A stretch of 64,000 nucleotides of DNA from Euglena gracilis (GCA_039621445.1 CP154955.1:49212086-49276085); one strand, 5' to 3'. Positions 23,465 to 35,540 are shown, counted from the stretch's first letter. Program-made: numbers and translations. The notes: a model not told the origin generated them from the sequence alone.

Positions 23465-23650
23465 TTTCCCCCCAGGCACGAAATTAAGGCTTGGGGGTCC
23501 AACCTTGGGGGGGGGCAAATTCTCAAATTAAGAATTTCCGTGGGCCAAGCACAAAATAGGCCAAAAAGCCCCAAAATGGGCGGCCAAGGAAGTTGAATCC
23601 AACATTAGGGGGTAAGGTTGCATGTAAGTAAGAGGGGGCCAGGGGAGGGG
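23465..23650 (+). repeat. Dispersed repeat family B
   Basis: ATTAAGAATTTCCGTGGGCC, AAAATAGGCCAAAA and TTGCATGTAAG follow the same order as at 54090-54185. Confidence 0.55.
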
Positions 23651-24139
23651 AGGAGGTAGCAATTCAATAAAACGCGGTGCAAGCAATAAATGATACGCAG
23701 TGATGATAAAAATAATTTAAATAATAAATAATAATAAAGCAGTAAAAAATAAACTGTGAGCAGTCGCTTGGTTATAACCCCTGGAGGAAACCAGGAACCT
23801 CGAGGGTTAAACCACAGCAGTATACACGGATGACAAAAAAAAAACGGCGGCCACCCTCTGGACGCAGAAAAAAGCATTCCAATGGTGGTTCTGGTACGGG
23901 CCCCATTGTCCGGAAAACCCTTGCACCTAGGGCCAATGCGGCCATAAATTTTCGGAAGATGTATCCGCCAATTTGCACGGGGCTTTGGGAGGTTGGGCCA
24001 GGAGGAAATTCCCTTGGCCCAGGAGGTTCTACAGTGTCCACTGGATCCCCTCCCATCTCATCGAGGATTCCTTAAAAAGGTGTTTCCCCAGAGCAATGGT
24101 AGGGGGTGGCAATTTTGGGTGGCAATTTTATATATGAAT
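23651..24139. other. Gene-free spacer
   Basis: AT-rich AATAATAAATAAT piece (23700-23750), otherwise unremarkable. Confidence 0.35.
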
Positions 24140-24312
24140 GGAATTTTCGATGCCTCCGACTCGGTCGTTTTCGTTTTCCTTGCTGAAGGGACGGTTCGAT
24201 TCGAGAAGCCCAGATGGGTGGGTTCCACCAAAGAATTAACTGCTTTTTCCAGCCATCTTGCTCTGCCAAGAAATGTGGCCTCTGGGAGGGGGGTAGCTTT
24301 TGGGAAAAGCGT
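24140..24312 (+). repeat. Direct repeat family R, copy 1
   Basis: About 170 bp matching 24985-25157. Landmarks: TGCTGAAGGGACGGTTCGAT, AGATGGGTGGGTTCCA, CAGCCATCTTGCTCTGCCAA and GGGGTAGCTTTTGGG. Confidence 0.85.
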
Positions 24313-24984
24313 TTCATCCAAGAAAAAAATTGAATCAGAAAGAAATTAAAAATAGATTATTAGAAATTAAAGGGGACCACAGATTCATTCACTGACCCCC
24401 ACAATGAAAACAACACACCCAGAAATCAACAGAAAACTCTCATCGAATAGGGGGGAGATCCCAGAAGGCAAATTGTGCCGGCCAGAGTCGTCGCCATCCA
24501 GCCTCTCAATTGCGATTAGAAACAATGGGAATGGGAAAAGGAAAGGCTGAGGTAGGCCGAGGCATGATGACAGCTTCGGTTGTCGGCGACCAGGAGGGGA
24601 AGCATAATGCTGCGGCGTCACCTTTCCAGGTGTGGGACCGAAGGGCACAAGAGGCATGTGAATGTCGAGGGTTGGACTGAACCACACCGAAGAACCCATG
24701 GCAGACATCGCCAATCCCGAAAATTTGCCCAGTTTTGGACCATTTTAGATCTGGGTGCCCGGCCAAGGCGAAATTTCGGACGATGGCATGGCAAAATTAG
24801 GCAGAATTTGCAAAATTTTTTTGAGGTCTCAGCTTCCAGATGACGTGGCCGATTCGCTTCCTAGAATTCTTGCTTCTCACTTTTCAGAGCATTTAACGTT
24901 TGAAACCACGTCAGATTGGGCGGTTATGATAAACAATCAACTGTGTTCATCATTCCCCAACTGATCTCCATCATATAGAATTTT
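24313..24984. other. Gene-free spacer between direct repeats
   Basis: Mixed sequence of about 670 bp. Small frames only, no recognised domain. Confidence 0.35.
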
Positions 24985-25157
24985 CAAATACCTCGAATTT
25001 GGTAGTTTTCGTTTTTCTTGCTGAAGGGACGGTTCGATTCGTCAAGTACAGATGGGTGGGTTCCATCAAACGAATTAATTGCCTTTTTCAGCCATCTTGC
25101 TCTGCCAAGAGATGTGGCATCTAGGAGGGGGTAGCTTTTGGGGAAAGCGATGTTCCA
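24985..25157 (+). repeat. Direct repeat family R, copy 2
   Basis: See 24140-24312. The spacing between copies is 845 bp. Confidence 0.85.
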
Positions 25158-25181
25158 GTCCCCCCCAAAAAGGAGGATCAC

Positions 25182-25185
<4 letters not shown>

Positions 25186-25247
<62 letters not shown>

Positions 25248-25280
25248 CTACTACTACTACTACTACTACAACGACGACGA
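25186..25280. repeat. (AAC)n passing into (ACT)n and (ACG)n
   Basis: Uninterrupted trinucleotide array with two unit changes. Confidence 0.97.
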
Positions 25281-25529
25281 CAGGTGAGCAGCACAAGGCG
25301 ACTTGCTACTGCTGCTTCTCCCACAACTGATCCCACAACTCTCCAGGGTAACACAGCAAAGGCGGAAGGTGATGGAGCAGGCAGTCCACCCCGGAGAACA
25401 CTTGTGGGGAGGAGGGTGGGCTGAGCAAGGAAGGTGCTGGTCCGAAAAGACAAAGAGCACTCCCAGGACGCGATGAGAAAAGACAAGTAAATACTCGCTT
25501 TTGTCGCTGAGCTTTAGAGGCACCCCCCC

Positions 25530-25627
25530 CCCCTGTCGTACAATAAACTGCGGTCAATGACCAGGGGGTTCACCCCCAACCTACCATCAACGACCGGGGG
25601 GGGGGGGGAGGGGGTTGTACAACAGGG
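25530..25627. mobile_element. Short family D-like inverted-repeat element
   Basis: CCCCCTGTCGTACAA at the left and TTGTACAACAGGGG at the right are inverted. The core CTGTCGTACAA resembles family D at 35647. No TA flank is seen. Confidence 0.4.
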
Positions 25628-27489
25628 GCAATCACCGAGAGGCCGCAATCCCACCGTATGATGGAGGGCTGCCGGCCGTGGTAGAAACTGAGAATCCACG
25701 CATCTCTCGGATGGGACGGGAGCACCGTCCCCGGGGGTTGTCCCAGAAACGATCCCCATGTGTCCCCGTGCCAGCGTGACGGCCTTGGGGAGCCGGCCGA
25801 ACTGGCGGACCACTGAGGCAGCAGACCCCTAAGCCAGGGGCCACGGAGCGGAGAGGGCAGGACAGGGGGAGGGAGTGGGCTGGGGGCGAGCAGGGGGGAG
25901 CTACACAACTGCGCCATGGTAAGCTTGCAAACTGGCGCTGTAGTCAGCTCCGGTGGGGAAAACCCGCCAACCATACTTCATTTCAAATCGCAGATGAACA
26001 TGTGCAAACCTCATGCATATTGTACATCATGTTTTGTTTTGCATTCATATAAATTATGTATGTTCACAACATGAAAATATGTGCAATTGCATGTTTCCAT
26101 GCATGTGAACATAAAAATGACATTGTCCTTTCGACAAAACATGATGCAAAAATCCTGGTTGTCGTTGAAAGTTTGGGCTGCATCGTAAACCTCAAAAATA
26201 AATGATGCAATGCGTTGTAATGACCCTCCTTCATACCCATCAGCATCCAATTAATGCGACGGAGAGGCAACTTGGAGGTATCCATGGGGATGCATATGAA
26301 GTGGAGCCAGGGTGGAGGGGAGAAGGGTTCAGGTAAGCCCAGATCCCCCATAAACAGTGGCGGGGCAAAGTGACGAGGCACGAAGCGACGAGCCAAATTT
26401 TTCTTCATTCCCCCCCAAATCAACTTCAACTGTGATGTTGGGCATCTTTGGACAAAAATTGTCATTTTTTTAAAAAAAATTATGCTAAAATTAAAATATT
26501 ATTTTTTAATTTTACACTAAGCAGTACGGGAGCAAAAGCGCCGAGGAAAAAAATTGACCTTTTGGGGGTTCTGGGAACCCGTTGTGGAGCCCTTGTGGGT
26601 GGTCCCAACTCCCCTGGGCAGGAGGGGGGTCCACCGAGGGGATGGGTAGGGACCCCTAAAGAGGGGACACCCTCTTCAGATCGAACCCGGGGGGTACGAC
26701 CACTATCTGCACATATGAATGGATGCATTGAAAGATGGAGGGTGGACGGATTAGAGGAATCGGTGGAAATGATGGATGGATGGGATGAGAGGATGGGGGG
26801 GAAATGGACGAGATACCCCGCTTGAAGGAACCTGACACCCCTGAGCAACTGTGGGAAGAATGTGCACAAAAATGAAACATGAAAATGAAACACGAAAATG
26901 AAACAGGCCAGGTCGGAGCAATTGTGTGCTGTGGTGCTGTAGGTGCTGGCAGGAGGCAAGTTCAAGGCTCCAAGGCTTGGAGGGGGGGGCAGGCGGCACG
27001 GAGTCAATTTCATGAAAAAGGACTGCCGTTCTAACGCCAATGGCATAGGAGAGATATGGGGGCAGAACTCCATAGAAAGGCTCCTAAAACAATTACGACA
27101 CTCCAAACGCCCCTGAAGACAAAAGAAGAAGAGGGAGAGAATGTGCTCAGGCACCTCCAATGAGCGATGCAAAAAATGCAAAAAATAAATATCCAATGCA
27201 AATTGCAGGAGAATCCGAAAAGACCTCCCAAATATTTCTGCCGGAGAGAAGAAAAATTATCGTCTCTGCAGGGCAAAAAAAATTCATTATGCAACACAAT
27301 GCATGGTTTGGACAATCACTTTCCCTCACCAAAAATAACAAAAGCACGACGAAAAGAAAATGAAAGAAAGAGTTTTGAACACTTTTTAGAAAAATACCCA
27401 AAAATAGAAACAAACAACAAAAAAAACAAAGCGTGGTGTAGTTTTGCATGGTGGAACAAACGATTTGCCCAGTTGCACACGCTCATAAC
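25628..27489. other. Gene-free 1.9 kb
   Basis: G/C-rich block to about 25970, then AT-rich mixed sequence. Minus frames of 134 and 238 codons at 25570-25974 and 26480-27196 show no recognised domain or exon-like codon bias. Confidence 0.4.
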
Positions 27490-27900
27490 GCCCCCCCCCC
27501 CCAATAAAATCCCGGGTCAACTTTTTGGGTCCGTTGCTGAAAACCCCACGGGGAGGTCTGATTTCTGAGGGGGTTTCCATTTTGGATTCTTTTGCTAAAA
27601 AATTCGCCCGAAAAAAGCCTTCCCGCGGGAAGGTCCAAAATAGGCACAAACAAGGGCAATTTTGGCAATGGCAAAAAGGTGTCAAATAATGCTAATTTTG
27701 ACACATGCAACATGGGCAAAAACCGAAAAATGTCAAAAAATCACCCATTTTGGGAGCATTTTCACATTTTAGGAGCATTTTAGGGGGGTCTACTTTTTGG
27801 GTTTTCCCGAAAAAATCAGGGTGGGTCTCCTTTTTTGGGGCGGTCCACTTTTTGGATTTTTGCTGAAAATTGGCAGGGGGTCCATTTTTTTTCAGGGTTT
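27490..27900 (+). mobile_element. Miniature element family A, diverged copy
   Basis: C-run then CAATAAAATCCCGGG, TTTTTGGGTCCGTTGCTG and AAAACCCC, and at the right GGTCTACTTTTTGGG with GGATTTTTGCTGAAAATTGG. These follow the order of 6848-7320, but the middle is replaced. Confidence 0.5.
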
Positions 27901-28449
27901 ATTTGTTATGCAACAACAAAAAAGACACAAAATAGGTCTGAAAAAATGCCCCCCCCCCCCGGAAAAAGGAAGCCAATGGAAGACCAGATCGATCAAGGAG
28001 TGCCAAAGATGGGACGATTCACGTTCATTTTTTTTGGAACGAGTTGAAAAGATGCACAGAAGAGAACCTTTGGAGTGCTGTGGCGGTTTAGGCATGCTGT
28101 ATGTGTATGCTGTGATTGTTTATGATTTGGATGCCAGCCTTCGAACTGGTGCCCTTCTGTGGCAAACATGGCCTTTTGAATGCGGAGGAACAGGACAGGA
28201 TTAATTTGCAAGGAAAGAGGAAAATGACATCGGGGTACCAACGACCGAGGGCAGAAAAAAAAAGGTGAAATTTACAGGCAAGTGACAAGGAAGGGTCAAC
28301 AAGCCAAGGTTCAACAACCAGAGGCTGATCGTAGGGTGGTCGTTAGCGGGGGAATGAAAAGATGAAACTAATTATGCGCACTTCCCATGCAGAAGGTAAT
28401 CAATCACCTGTCGGCCAGTGTGGGTTCAAAAAAAAGACTTCCCTTGCTG
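27901..28449. other. Gene-free spacer
   Basis: Mixed sequence, short frames only. Confidence 0.35.
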
Positions 28450-28645
28450 AACCCCCTGTGTACACTGTGGCGGTTTGTTTGGTGCCTTTTATCCCTTCTT
28501 CTTTTGGCCCGGCGCTACTTTTCACCTCTGGCCCTTTTTGTCTGTGTCTGTGGAGGTGGCCGGAGCCTGGCGGGACTTACCTTGTTTACGACGCCAGCCA
28601 TCAAGCGCCCGCCAGGCACATGTTCAACTTTAGTTGGGGACATTC
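28450..28645 (+). repeat. Dispersed repeat family G, copy 2
   Basis: Same order of landmarks as 6075-6260, about 22 kb away in direct orientation. Confidence 0.7.
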
Positions 28646-28735
28646 GTGGCTGGAAAAACACTGCTGGCTGCCCCCTCCCCATAGGGGCCCCCAGTTTGAA
28701 CGGGGCCCAAACTGAAGTGGAAGCACAAACCTGCT

Positions 28736-28743
28736 TGTTGTTG

Positions 28744-28794
<51 letters not shown>

Positions 28795-28840
28795 TTGTTG
28801 TGGTTTTAGCTATGGTTATGATGATGATGATGATGGTGAT
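28736..28840. repeat. (TTG)n-(CTG)n-(TTG)n and ATG trinucleotide array
   Basis: Twelve or so CTG units bracketed by TTG units, then GATGATG iterations. Confidence 0.95.
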
Positions 28841-29523
28841 GATTATGATTATATTCATGTCCGGTGCCATTGAAATTCCAATGGTGAGGTCCTCTTTTCA
28901 GGCCAGTGACAAAAATTTGAGCCGGGAGGCCTGTTTCCGACCCATCTTTTTTTTGCTCGTTTCAGGCCCATCCTTTTGGGAACGCATTTTCTACGAAGGT
29001 GAAAAATCCATCACCTCCTGGGGAGGGTTGCTGGCCTTCCGGAACCTTTGGCAGAAAACGGCGTTGAACTAAAAACACGTGACTTTTTCCCCGGACAGAA
29101 CCACACCCATGGGGCCGGACGCCGTCGCGGCGAACCCAAGCGATGGCCAAGGGCACCAGGCAGGGAATGGGGGGAAAAAACACAGAAGCCCGGGGCAATG
29201 GACAGCGTGGCGGGGGGGGGGCGTTATGGTGGGTTTGGGGTCTCGCCAGCGGCTGTGCTTCGCGGCCCGGCTCCTTTTCCGACGTTACCCACGGCGACCA
29301 AGCGTGGCCAACAAAGAAGCAAGCTGGGGCGGAGGTGCTGAGGTGGGGGGCAGGACCCCCCCCCCCCCCAGACGCCTGTCCCACCCTGTGCCACCCCAGT
29401 GGCCTGTTTGAGGAGTGTTGTTGGGCGGAAGGACCTCCCCTCCCCCCTCCCTCACCTGGTGGGGGGTCGACCCCCCCACCCATCACAGCATTTTCACAGG
29501 CTGTTTTTTTTTTAACAAATCCA

Positions 29524-29547
29524 CCCGGCGCCTTTGGCGCCGGGAAA
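29524..29547. repeat. GGCGCC hairpin
   Basis: CCCGGCGCC-TTT-GGCGCCGGG forms a 9 bp stem with a three-base loop, followed by AAAAATTTTT. Confidence 0.7.
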
Positions 29548-29732
29548 AATTTTTGGGGTCGAAAGCTGGTGCTCCTGGAAATACAGGAGGAGGTGATGGG
29601 GTGGTGGTCGACCCCCCCCCCCACCCACCATGTGGGGGGTGGGGGGGGGTCGACACCCCTCACCCACTCACCATTCTGGCTGTTTGGCCAATTCCCATAC
29701 TGCCCTGCCTCCCCCCTCCCCTTGGTTGCACT

Positions 29733-29812
29733 ACTGGCTTCTAGTCTGTTTATGGCCGGCGCCACCTTTGCCTCTGGCCCAGTTTGCTGTGTGGTGAGTG
29801 GCCAGGTACCTC
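29733..29812 (+). repeat. Dispersed repeat family J, copy 1
   Basis: GTCTGTTTATGGCCGGCGCC, CTCTGGCCCAGTT and TGTGTGGTGAGTGG occur inverted at 36462-36535 and partly at 31690-31745. Confidence 0.65.
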
Positions 29813-30263
29813 TTACAGCAGTGCTCTTTTGTTGCTCCGCCTGGCCAGGTGAGCCATTCCAGTGCTGTAGGGACATACTCTCTCCTTGTGTGGTTGGTGT
29901 GGTTCCTGTGGTTCCCATGGTCCCCCCGCACCAAAAAAAAACAGCCGGCGACGGCCCGAAGGATGGTGGGGCCACAAAGCGGAGCCGCCAACCTGGCACT
30001 TCGGCGGTGGACGGGCGGCTGGCTTCCGGGGTGGAGGAATCCCGTCCGGAGAGGGCAGGAGTGTATGGGATGCCCTGAGGTGGGGGCGCGCCTCCCCCCT
30101 CCCCCAACAAAGGGGGTGGGGGGGGCAGGGGTTTATTAAAACCGGGGGGTCCCCCACCCACCCACTCCCTGGGAGGGGGGGGGGCTGGGGGGCCTGTTTT
30201 CGGGGCCTTTTCCCCGAAAACAGCCAAAATCGCAAAAATGCTAAAAATAGCACCTTTTTCAAA

Positions 30264-30291
30264 AATTTTCGGCGCCTTCGGTGCCGAAAAA
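30264..30291. repeat. GGCGCC hairpin
   Basis: TTTTCGGCGCC-TTC-GGTGCCGAAAA, an 11 bp stem (one G:T) closed by a three-base loop. Confidence 0.7.
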
Positions 30292-30427
30292 TATATCCCC
30301 CCAAGACCAAGAAAAACCCCTGGGGTGGAGGTTGCCCCCAACCTCAAAATTGTTTGGGGTCTGAAAAATTTTAACTTCTGTGGTCAGACACCAGGCCAAA
30401 GGAGGCTTTGCCCCCCCCGGGGGGCCT

Positions 30428-30780
30428 GGCGCTTGGCCCTGGCGATGGTTGAAGGTCAGGCTGGGGGCCAAACTTTGGGGGCCAAGTTTGCACGTTGACA
30501 ATTTCGGCGGGCAATGCACAAGATGGGCAAGAAATGGGGGTCTAAGACAGGCAAGTTAAGGCCGAAGGCCAACTTCAGGGGGGGCCAAGTTTGCATCTAA
30601 AGAGGTGGGGGGCCAACTGCCCGGGGGGGGGATAAATTCAAAAAATACTTGCAGAAAAGCCAAACAGCCGAAAAAGTGAGGGTCAAGGTCGCAAACCAAA
30701 GGTGAACTTTAGGGAGGCCGAGTTTGCTGGAAAGGAGGATGGGGGGGGGACGGGGGGAACAGAGTGCCCCCGGGGGGTGA
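30428..30780 (+). repeat. Dispersed repeat family B, two adjacent units
   Basis: CGCTTGGCCCTGGCGATGGT begins the first unit. GGCCAAGTTTGCA occurs at 30480 and 30585, and a third partial unit, AACTTTAGGGAGGCCGAGTT, at about 30703. Confidence 0.6.
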
Positions 30781-31580
30781 ATCAAAGACAGGGCAGCCTA
30801 CAAAATTCTGTGCCGTCGGAGAAACCAGCGCTGGCACGTGCACAAAAAGCTCTGCAGTTTAAATGCGGTTATCATGGGAGATGTTCCTGGCAAATGAACG
30901 CCGAGAAAAACCTCCTTGTTGTGGGAGGACATCGAGACAGAAGTTTCTGGGCTTCTCAAGCTGCTTCCTTGCTGAGGGAGGTCAATTTTAAATTTGGTTT
31001 GGTCATCAGAAACCGGGCCCCCCTTTGCAATGCCTGAATACACTGCTTGCAGAACAAACAGATTCCAAAAATCGGCACCAGAGGGGGGGGGAGAAATGGG
31101 CTAGCCTGGCCTCAGAAAATTGCGTAGAAATGCGCAAAATTAGAGAGAGAAAAATGGGGGGAAAAACGCGAAAATGCAAAAAAAACACACAATAATGCAA
31201 AAAAAAGGACTAAAATTCAACGGATCATTTTGCTGCCCCGCCGATGTTAGGCTTTTTTATATTTGGTCTGCGATTTCTTGGCATAAAATAAATAAAATAA
31301 ATATGTGTTCCACTTGTCTTCCCCCTTCTCCATGTCTCAACGAGATTTGACAAAGGCGTGTCAAAAAACTCTTGCAACAGATTCCCGTTCCCCAAAGAGA
31401 TGGTTTGTCCGAACTCCCGAAATATCCCCCCCTCGAAATACCCCCCTTCCCCCCCAAAAAACTTTAAAAAAACCTTTAAAAAGTTTCACAAAAAATAATT
31501 TGGATGCACCCAGCTGGGCTGAGGCAAGACGGACCACAAGGGACGTGATTTTGTTAAAAGGACCTCCCTAAGGCCCAAGG
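30781..31580. other. Gene-free spacer
   Basis: Mixed then A-rich sequence. AATAAAATAAATAAA near 31285-31300 could be polyadenylation-like but has no associated exon. Confidence 0.35.
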
Positions 31581-31610
31581 ACGGCCAATGACAACGGGGT
31601 CATTGGCCGT
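31581..31610. repeat. Perfect 12 bp stem-loop
   Basis: ACGGCCAATGAC, loop AACGGG, GTCATTGGCCGT. Confidence 0.8.
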
Positions 31611-31689
31611 TCATAAAAAGTTGCCTGACTCACTTTTGACGTCTTAGATGGATGGGCGATGGTCCAAGGATGCCAGAAATCATTTTTTC

Positions 31690-31745
31690 CCCTTAGTTGC
31701 ACTGAGGCTTCTTGTCTGTCCATGGCCGGTGCTAATTTCGCTAAA
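31690..31745 (+). repeat. Dispersed repeat family J, partial copy
   Basis: TTGTCTGTCCATGGCCGGTG then CTAATTTCGCT. Confidence 0.5.
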
Positions 31746-32484
31746 TTCTCCCCCCCCCCCTCCAAGTCGACCCATTTTTGCCAATATATGGCCATTTTGG
31801 CCATTTTCTGTGGATTTTTCATTGAGTGTGCTGGGATGTACAAGGAAGGGTGGGGGAAGTTAGAGCTGGAGCTGTGAACAGAATATGCCCCCCCCTCCAC
31901 TGTATCTGAGTGCTTTTGGTGATTATTGACACCGGCCACGTCCCAGAAAAGCTGGGTTGGGGCTCACATTATGACAGGTGGTGAGTTATAGACCAGGCAG
32001 AGTAAGAGGGGAAATTGAGATCTGCATGGGACGAGGGAAGGAGGAGGCAGAGAAAGTCATGCAAACATGCCCAATGCAAAAACACTCGAATGAATGAAAG
32101 GATGGAACAAATTTATTAGCACTCCATACTGAAAAAAAAAGGTGGAAGAGGGTTTTGATATTTTTTGGCTGTTTTGTTTTAAATGAATCCAAAAATATTT
32201 GCCAACAATGGGCATTTGGGGGGTCAAAAAAATTACCCACTAACCCTGCTACCAGGCCTCCCAGGGGAGGGTCCACTAAGATTTGCACTGACCAAATTTG
32301 GACAGCTCCAGTCCAGCTTCCCCTCCAGCTTCAATATTTTTTACCTTTTGCACACAATTGAGCCCTGAGGGCAGTTAAAGGGAGGGTCCTAAATTGGAGG
32401 GAAAAAAACGCCCCTTAAAGACAACCCTGGTGATTCAGCCGTTCTATTTTTGCTGTTTTCAGGTGCACCGGCGGTACCCCCCCA
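31746..32484. other. Gene-free spacer
   Basis: Mixed sequence with C run near 31750 and no recognised feature. Confidence 0.35.
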
Positions 32485-32710
32485 GCCACGACTGAGGGTA
32501 AGCCTGGGGGCCAATCTTTGGGGGGGAGGGGCAAATTTCTATTTTAAGACTTTCAGCGGGCCAGGCACAAGCGGGCACAAGGCACAGAAGCCAAAACCCT
32601 AAAAATGGGGGGAGCCAAGATCGCAAGGTAAGGCCAAAGGCCGACTTTAGGGTTCCAATTACATGTAAGGAGGTGGGGGCCCCAGGCGGCCCAAGCGCCT
32701 GGGAGGTCTG
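32485..32710 (+). repeat. Dispersed repeat family B
   Basis: GGGGGCCAATCTTTGGGGG, ATTTTAAGACTTTCAGCGGG, AAGGCCAAAGGCCGACTTTA and ACATGTAAGGAGG. Confidence 0.6.
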
Positions 32711-32976
32711 CAAACCCTAAAGCAGAAGTCTGCTTCCGGGGGGGAGCCTAATACTTCCAATTTATTCAGCCTACAATCAGTTGGGTCGTTTTGCTGCCAG
32801 ACATGTCAAACTGAAAATTTGCCACCAGGAATAATCATTGCAAATCCTCTCGACCCACCCACAGATTTTGCAGAAAAAGCTCTCAGAAAAAAGCACAAAC
32901 AGGTGGGCAAGTCAGGTGAGAACTTGGTGATTTTAGGTTTGCAGAACTTTGATTGTCCATTTTACAATTTCTCATA
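32711..32976. other. Spacer
   Basis: No recognised feature. Ends in the TA (32975-32976) that flanks the next element. Confidence 0.3.
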
Positions 32977-33193
32977 CCCCCCCCCCCTAGTTGTATGACC
33001 GGGTTCCTGCAACCTGTGACCGGGGGGGGGGGGGGTGGTCATAACACCCCCATAACCTGCAACCTGTGACCGGGGGGTGGTCGTAAATGAGGTGGCGGTC
33101 ATAGGTAAGGTGGTGTTAAATTTTTCGTAACCTGCAACCTGTGACCGGGGGGTGGTCGTAAATGAGGGGTGGTCGTACGACTAGGGGGGGGGG
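32977..33193. mobile_element. Miniature element family D, 217 bp, TA on both sides
   Basis: Left CCCCCCCCTAGTTGTATGAC and right GTCGTACGACTAGGGGGGGG are inverted. TA at 32975-32976 and 33194-33195. Interior has three CCTGCAACCTGTGACCGGGG units and GGTGGTCGTAAATGAGG. No ORF. Confidence 0.75.
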
Positions 33194-33195
33194 TA

Positions 33196-34049
33196 ATGAA
33201 ATTATTTTAGGGGGTGAAACTTTCAGAAAGATGGTTGTGCTGCTTTCCGTTGCTCATGCCCACCCAATCTTGCTAATCATGCCGAATAAAATTTTGCTAA
33301 TACCTGATGTAAAAGCAATGCATTGGGGATCCCAGGCACCCAAAGCACGTGCTTGAAGAAAATATTTTGTCTGTCACCTGAACCAGCACCACCCCCTGTC
33401 CAAATAATGCCATGTACCACGCTTGGAATGCAACACACATGTTTCACAAGCACCGACCAGGGGACACCTTCTGGGGATTTATTGATAACAAGCATAACAG
33501 TGATAACCCACCCATGGAGAGGGGGTCACTTTGATCCTTTGGTGCGTCACTTCAAAAAACAATTTGCCAATCAGTTCCGACCTGAGTGGAGGGGGGGGAT
33601 TAGTCGCTTCACCTCAAACCATCGTATTTGACAATTTCTTGGAGACAGCAACGACCAGACAGTCATTCCAAAACTCCAAAAAAAAAAATGCAAAACCACC
33701 GGTCAGCTTATGGCGCGCCGATGGAACGCCCGGGAGGAAAGGCATTCAGGGCCGGGGGACCACTTCACCGCCTCACATGGGGCGACAAATAAGGCTCGGC
33801 CCCCGTCCTCCGCAGGCGATCGAGGGTAGGGTGGTGGTGCCTGGAGGTTGGCCGGCCCACAGGGCACATCCACAGGGGCAGAGGGGGGGTGGAGGGCATA
33901 AGAGAGAGAGAGAGAGAGTGTGTGGGGGGGGGGAAATGGGGGGAGGCGGGCATTGAGAGAATGGAGCCTGCTGGTGGTAGAGCGGCGTTTGGAGGATCGG
34001 GTTGCATTGACGTCCTCAGCAGTGGCATTGGGGAAGGATTCCCCATAAA
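33196..34049. other. Gene-free spacer
   Basis: Mixed sequence with GAGAGA tract at 33901-33918 and a G run at 33924. No supported gene. Confidence 0.35.
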
Positions 34050-34395
34050 GCGTCAGGTTCATCTCCCCCCCCCCAAGGATAAAGGCCCCCAAATGGAGTT
34101 TGACTTTGCCGCCCAAATACAAAGCCCCTCCCCTGCCAATTAACCCCCCACGGGTGCCATTCAGGGAAAAGCAGAAAAAATATGGGTGGCTGTTGCAATT
34201 GTTCACCTGTGATCATCCACTTTGGGCGAAAATTGTGCATTTAAGGAAAACTCGGAGCACAAAAAATACACACAAAAGGTTATAAAATGGCCTAAAAATA
34301 AAAAAAATACAGAAAAAATCAAAAAATCAAAAAACCACCACAAAAAAACCACCCAAACATTCAATTTCCCCCTCAAATATGGAACCCTAAGAGCC
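34050..34395 (+). repeat. Dispersed repeat family Q, copy 2
   Basis: GCCCAAATACAAAGCCCC, GTGCCATTCAGGG, CCACTTTGGGCG and CCCCTCAAATATGGAACCC in the order seen at 12705-13018. Confidence 0.55.
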
Positions 34396-34873
34396 TTGGA
34401 ATCCCGCCTAATGTAAATCCAAGGGGATCTGGTACCAGTACTGAGGATATCGGGGTGAACCAACACACCCAAGGGGACGGGTCCCCGGGGGATAAGACAT
34501 GCTCTCCATCGATGGAGTTTTAACAGCATCCTGTCAGTTTGAAGAGGTTCGGCAATCTCCTTCGATTGACTCTCCGGGAAAAATTCCAACGAGATAGACA
34601 CTGGGGGCTCTTCTTTGGGGAGGGGGTGAAAATTTTGTGTGGAATGGTTTGGGTCCGCCAGGGAGCTCTCTTTGGAATCCAATACTGTTCCGGCAGGATG
34701 GAACAGCAAGCCCCACCGCCGCCCAATTCTTCGCTCATATGCCTTGGGCAGGGCTGCACGGAGTCGACCCCCACCACAAACGATGGCATCACACGCGGCA
34801 GAATTCCTTCAATAGTTGACCTGAAAATCAATGTCCTGGAGACGGGAAAGGGAGGGTGTCCGACAGCACCAGG
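34396..34873. other. Gene-free spacer
   Basis: Minus frames here continue into the microsatellite and are not supported as coding. Confidence 0.35.
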
Positions 34874-35276
34874 ATATATATATATATATATACATATATA
34901 TGTATGTATGTATATATATACACACATATACATATACATATATATATATATATACATATATACATATATACACACATATACATATATATACATGTGTATG
35001 CATGCATGCATACATGCATGCATACATGCATGCATGCATGTATATATGTATGTATGTATGTATGTACGTACGTACGTATGTATGTATGTATGTATGTATG
35101 TATGTATGTATGTATGTATGTATGTATGTATGTATGCATGCATGCCTGTATGTGTGTATGTATGTATGTATGTATGTATGTATGTATGTATGTATGTATG
35201 TATGTATGTATGTATGTATGTATGTATGTATGTATGTATGTATGTATGTATGTATGTATGTATGTATGTACGTATG
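34874..35276. repeat. TA/ATAC then (GTAT)n microsatellite with GCAT variants
   Basis: About 400 bp of TA-rich then GTAT tetranucleotides. The array ends at the TA flanking the next element. Confidence 0.97.
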
Positions 35277-35278
35277 TA

Positions 35279-35456
35279 CCTCCCCCCCCCAAGCCCAATG
35301 AACACTAAGGTGACAATCTAGACGGTCCGAACGGGGGGTGTTTATTGGGATTTGGGTTCGGTTTCTGCGTAGATAAGGTATATGGTGACAATCTAGACGG
35401 TCCGAACACCCCCTGTTCATTGGGCAAGGGTGTTCATTAGGCATGGGGGGGGGAGG
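35279..35456. mobile_element. Miniature C-run/G-run element inside a (GTAT)n array, 178 bp
   Basis: Left CCTCCCCCCCCC, AAGCCCAATGAACAC; right GTGTTCATTAGGCAT then GGGGGGGGGAGG. These are about 27 bp inverted arms with few mismatches. TA at 35277-35278 and 35457-35458, with GTAT repeats on both outer sides. A 24 bp internal direct repeat (starting GGTGACAATCTAGACGG) sits at 35309 and 35384. No ORF. Confidence 0.75.
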
Positions 35457-35540
35457 TATGTATGTATGTATGTATGTATGTATGTATGTATGTATGTATG
35501 TATGTATGTATGTATGTATGTATGTATGTATGTATGTATG

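Larger units (their letters stand above)
28841..30427. other. G/C-tract-rich non-coding block
   Basis: A 461-codon minus frame (30347-28962) spans this block but is a Pro/Gly translation of G/C tracts crossing several repeats. Contains GTCGACCCCC...GGGGGTCGAC palindromes (29464-29485 and 29605-29655), a family J segment and two GGCGCC hairpins. Confidence 0.5.

Noticed and set aside
24180-24200. GGTTCGATTC resembling a tRNA T-loop
   Set aside because: No matching acceptor, D or anticodon stems around it, and the same sequence recurs inside repeat family R at about 25028.
24140-25157. LTR retrotransposon from paired direct repeats
   Set aside because: The 670 bp between copies encodes no gag or reverse transcriptase-like sequence, and no primer-binding site or polypurine tract is seen.
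28962-30347. 461-codon minus-strand open frame
   Set aside because: It runs across family J, two GGCGCC hairpins and many C/G runs. The Pro/Gly-rich translation is what such tracts give by chance, with no domain and no splice support.
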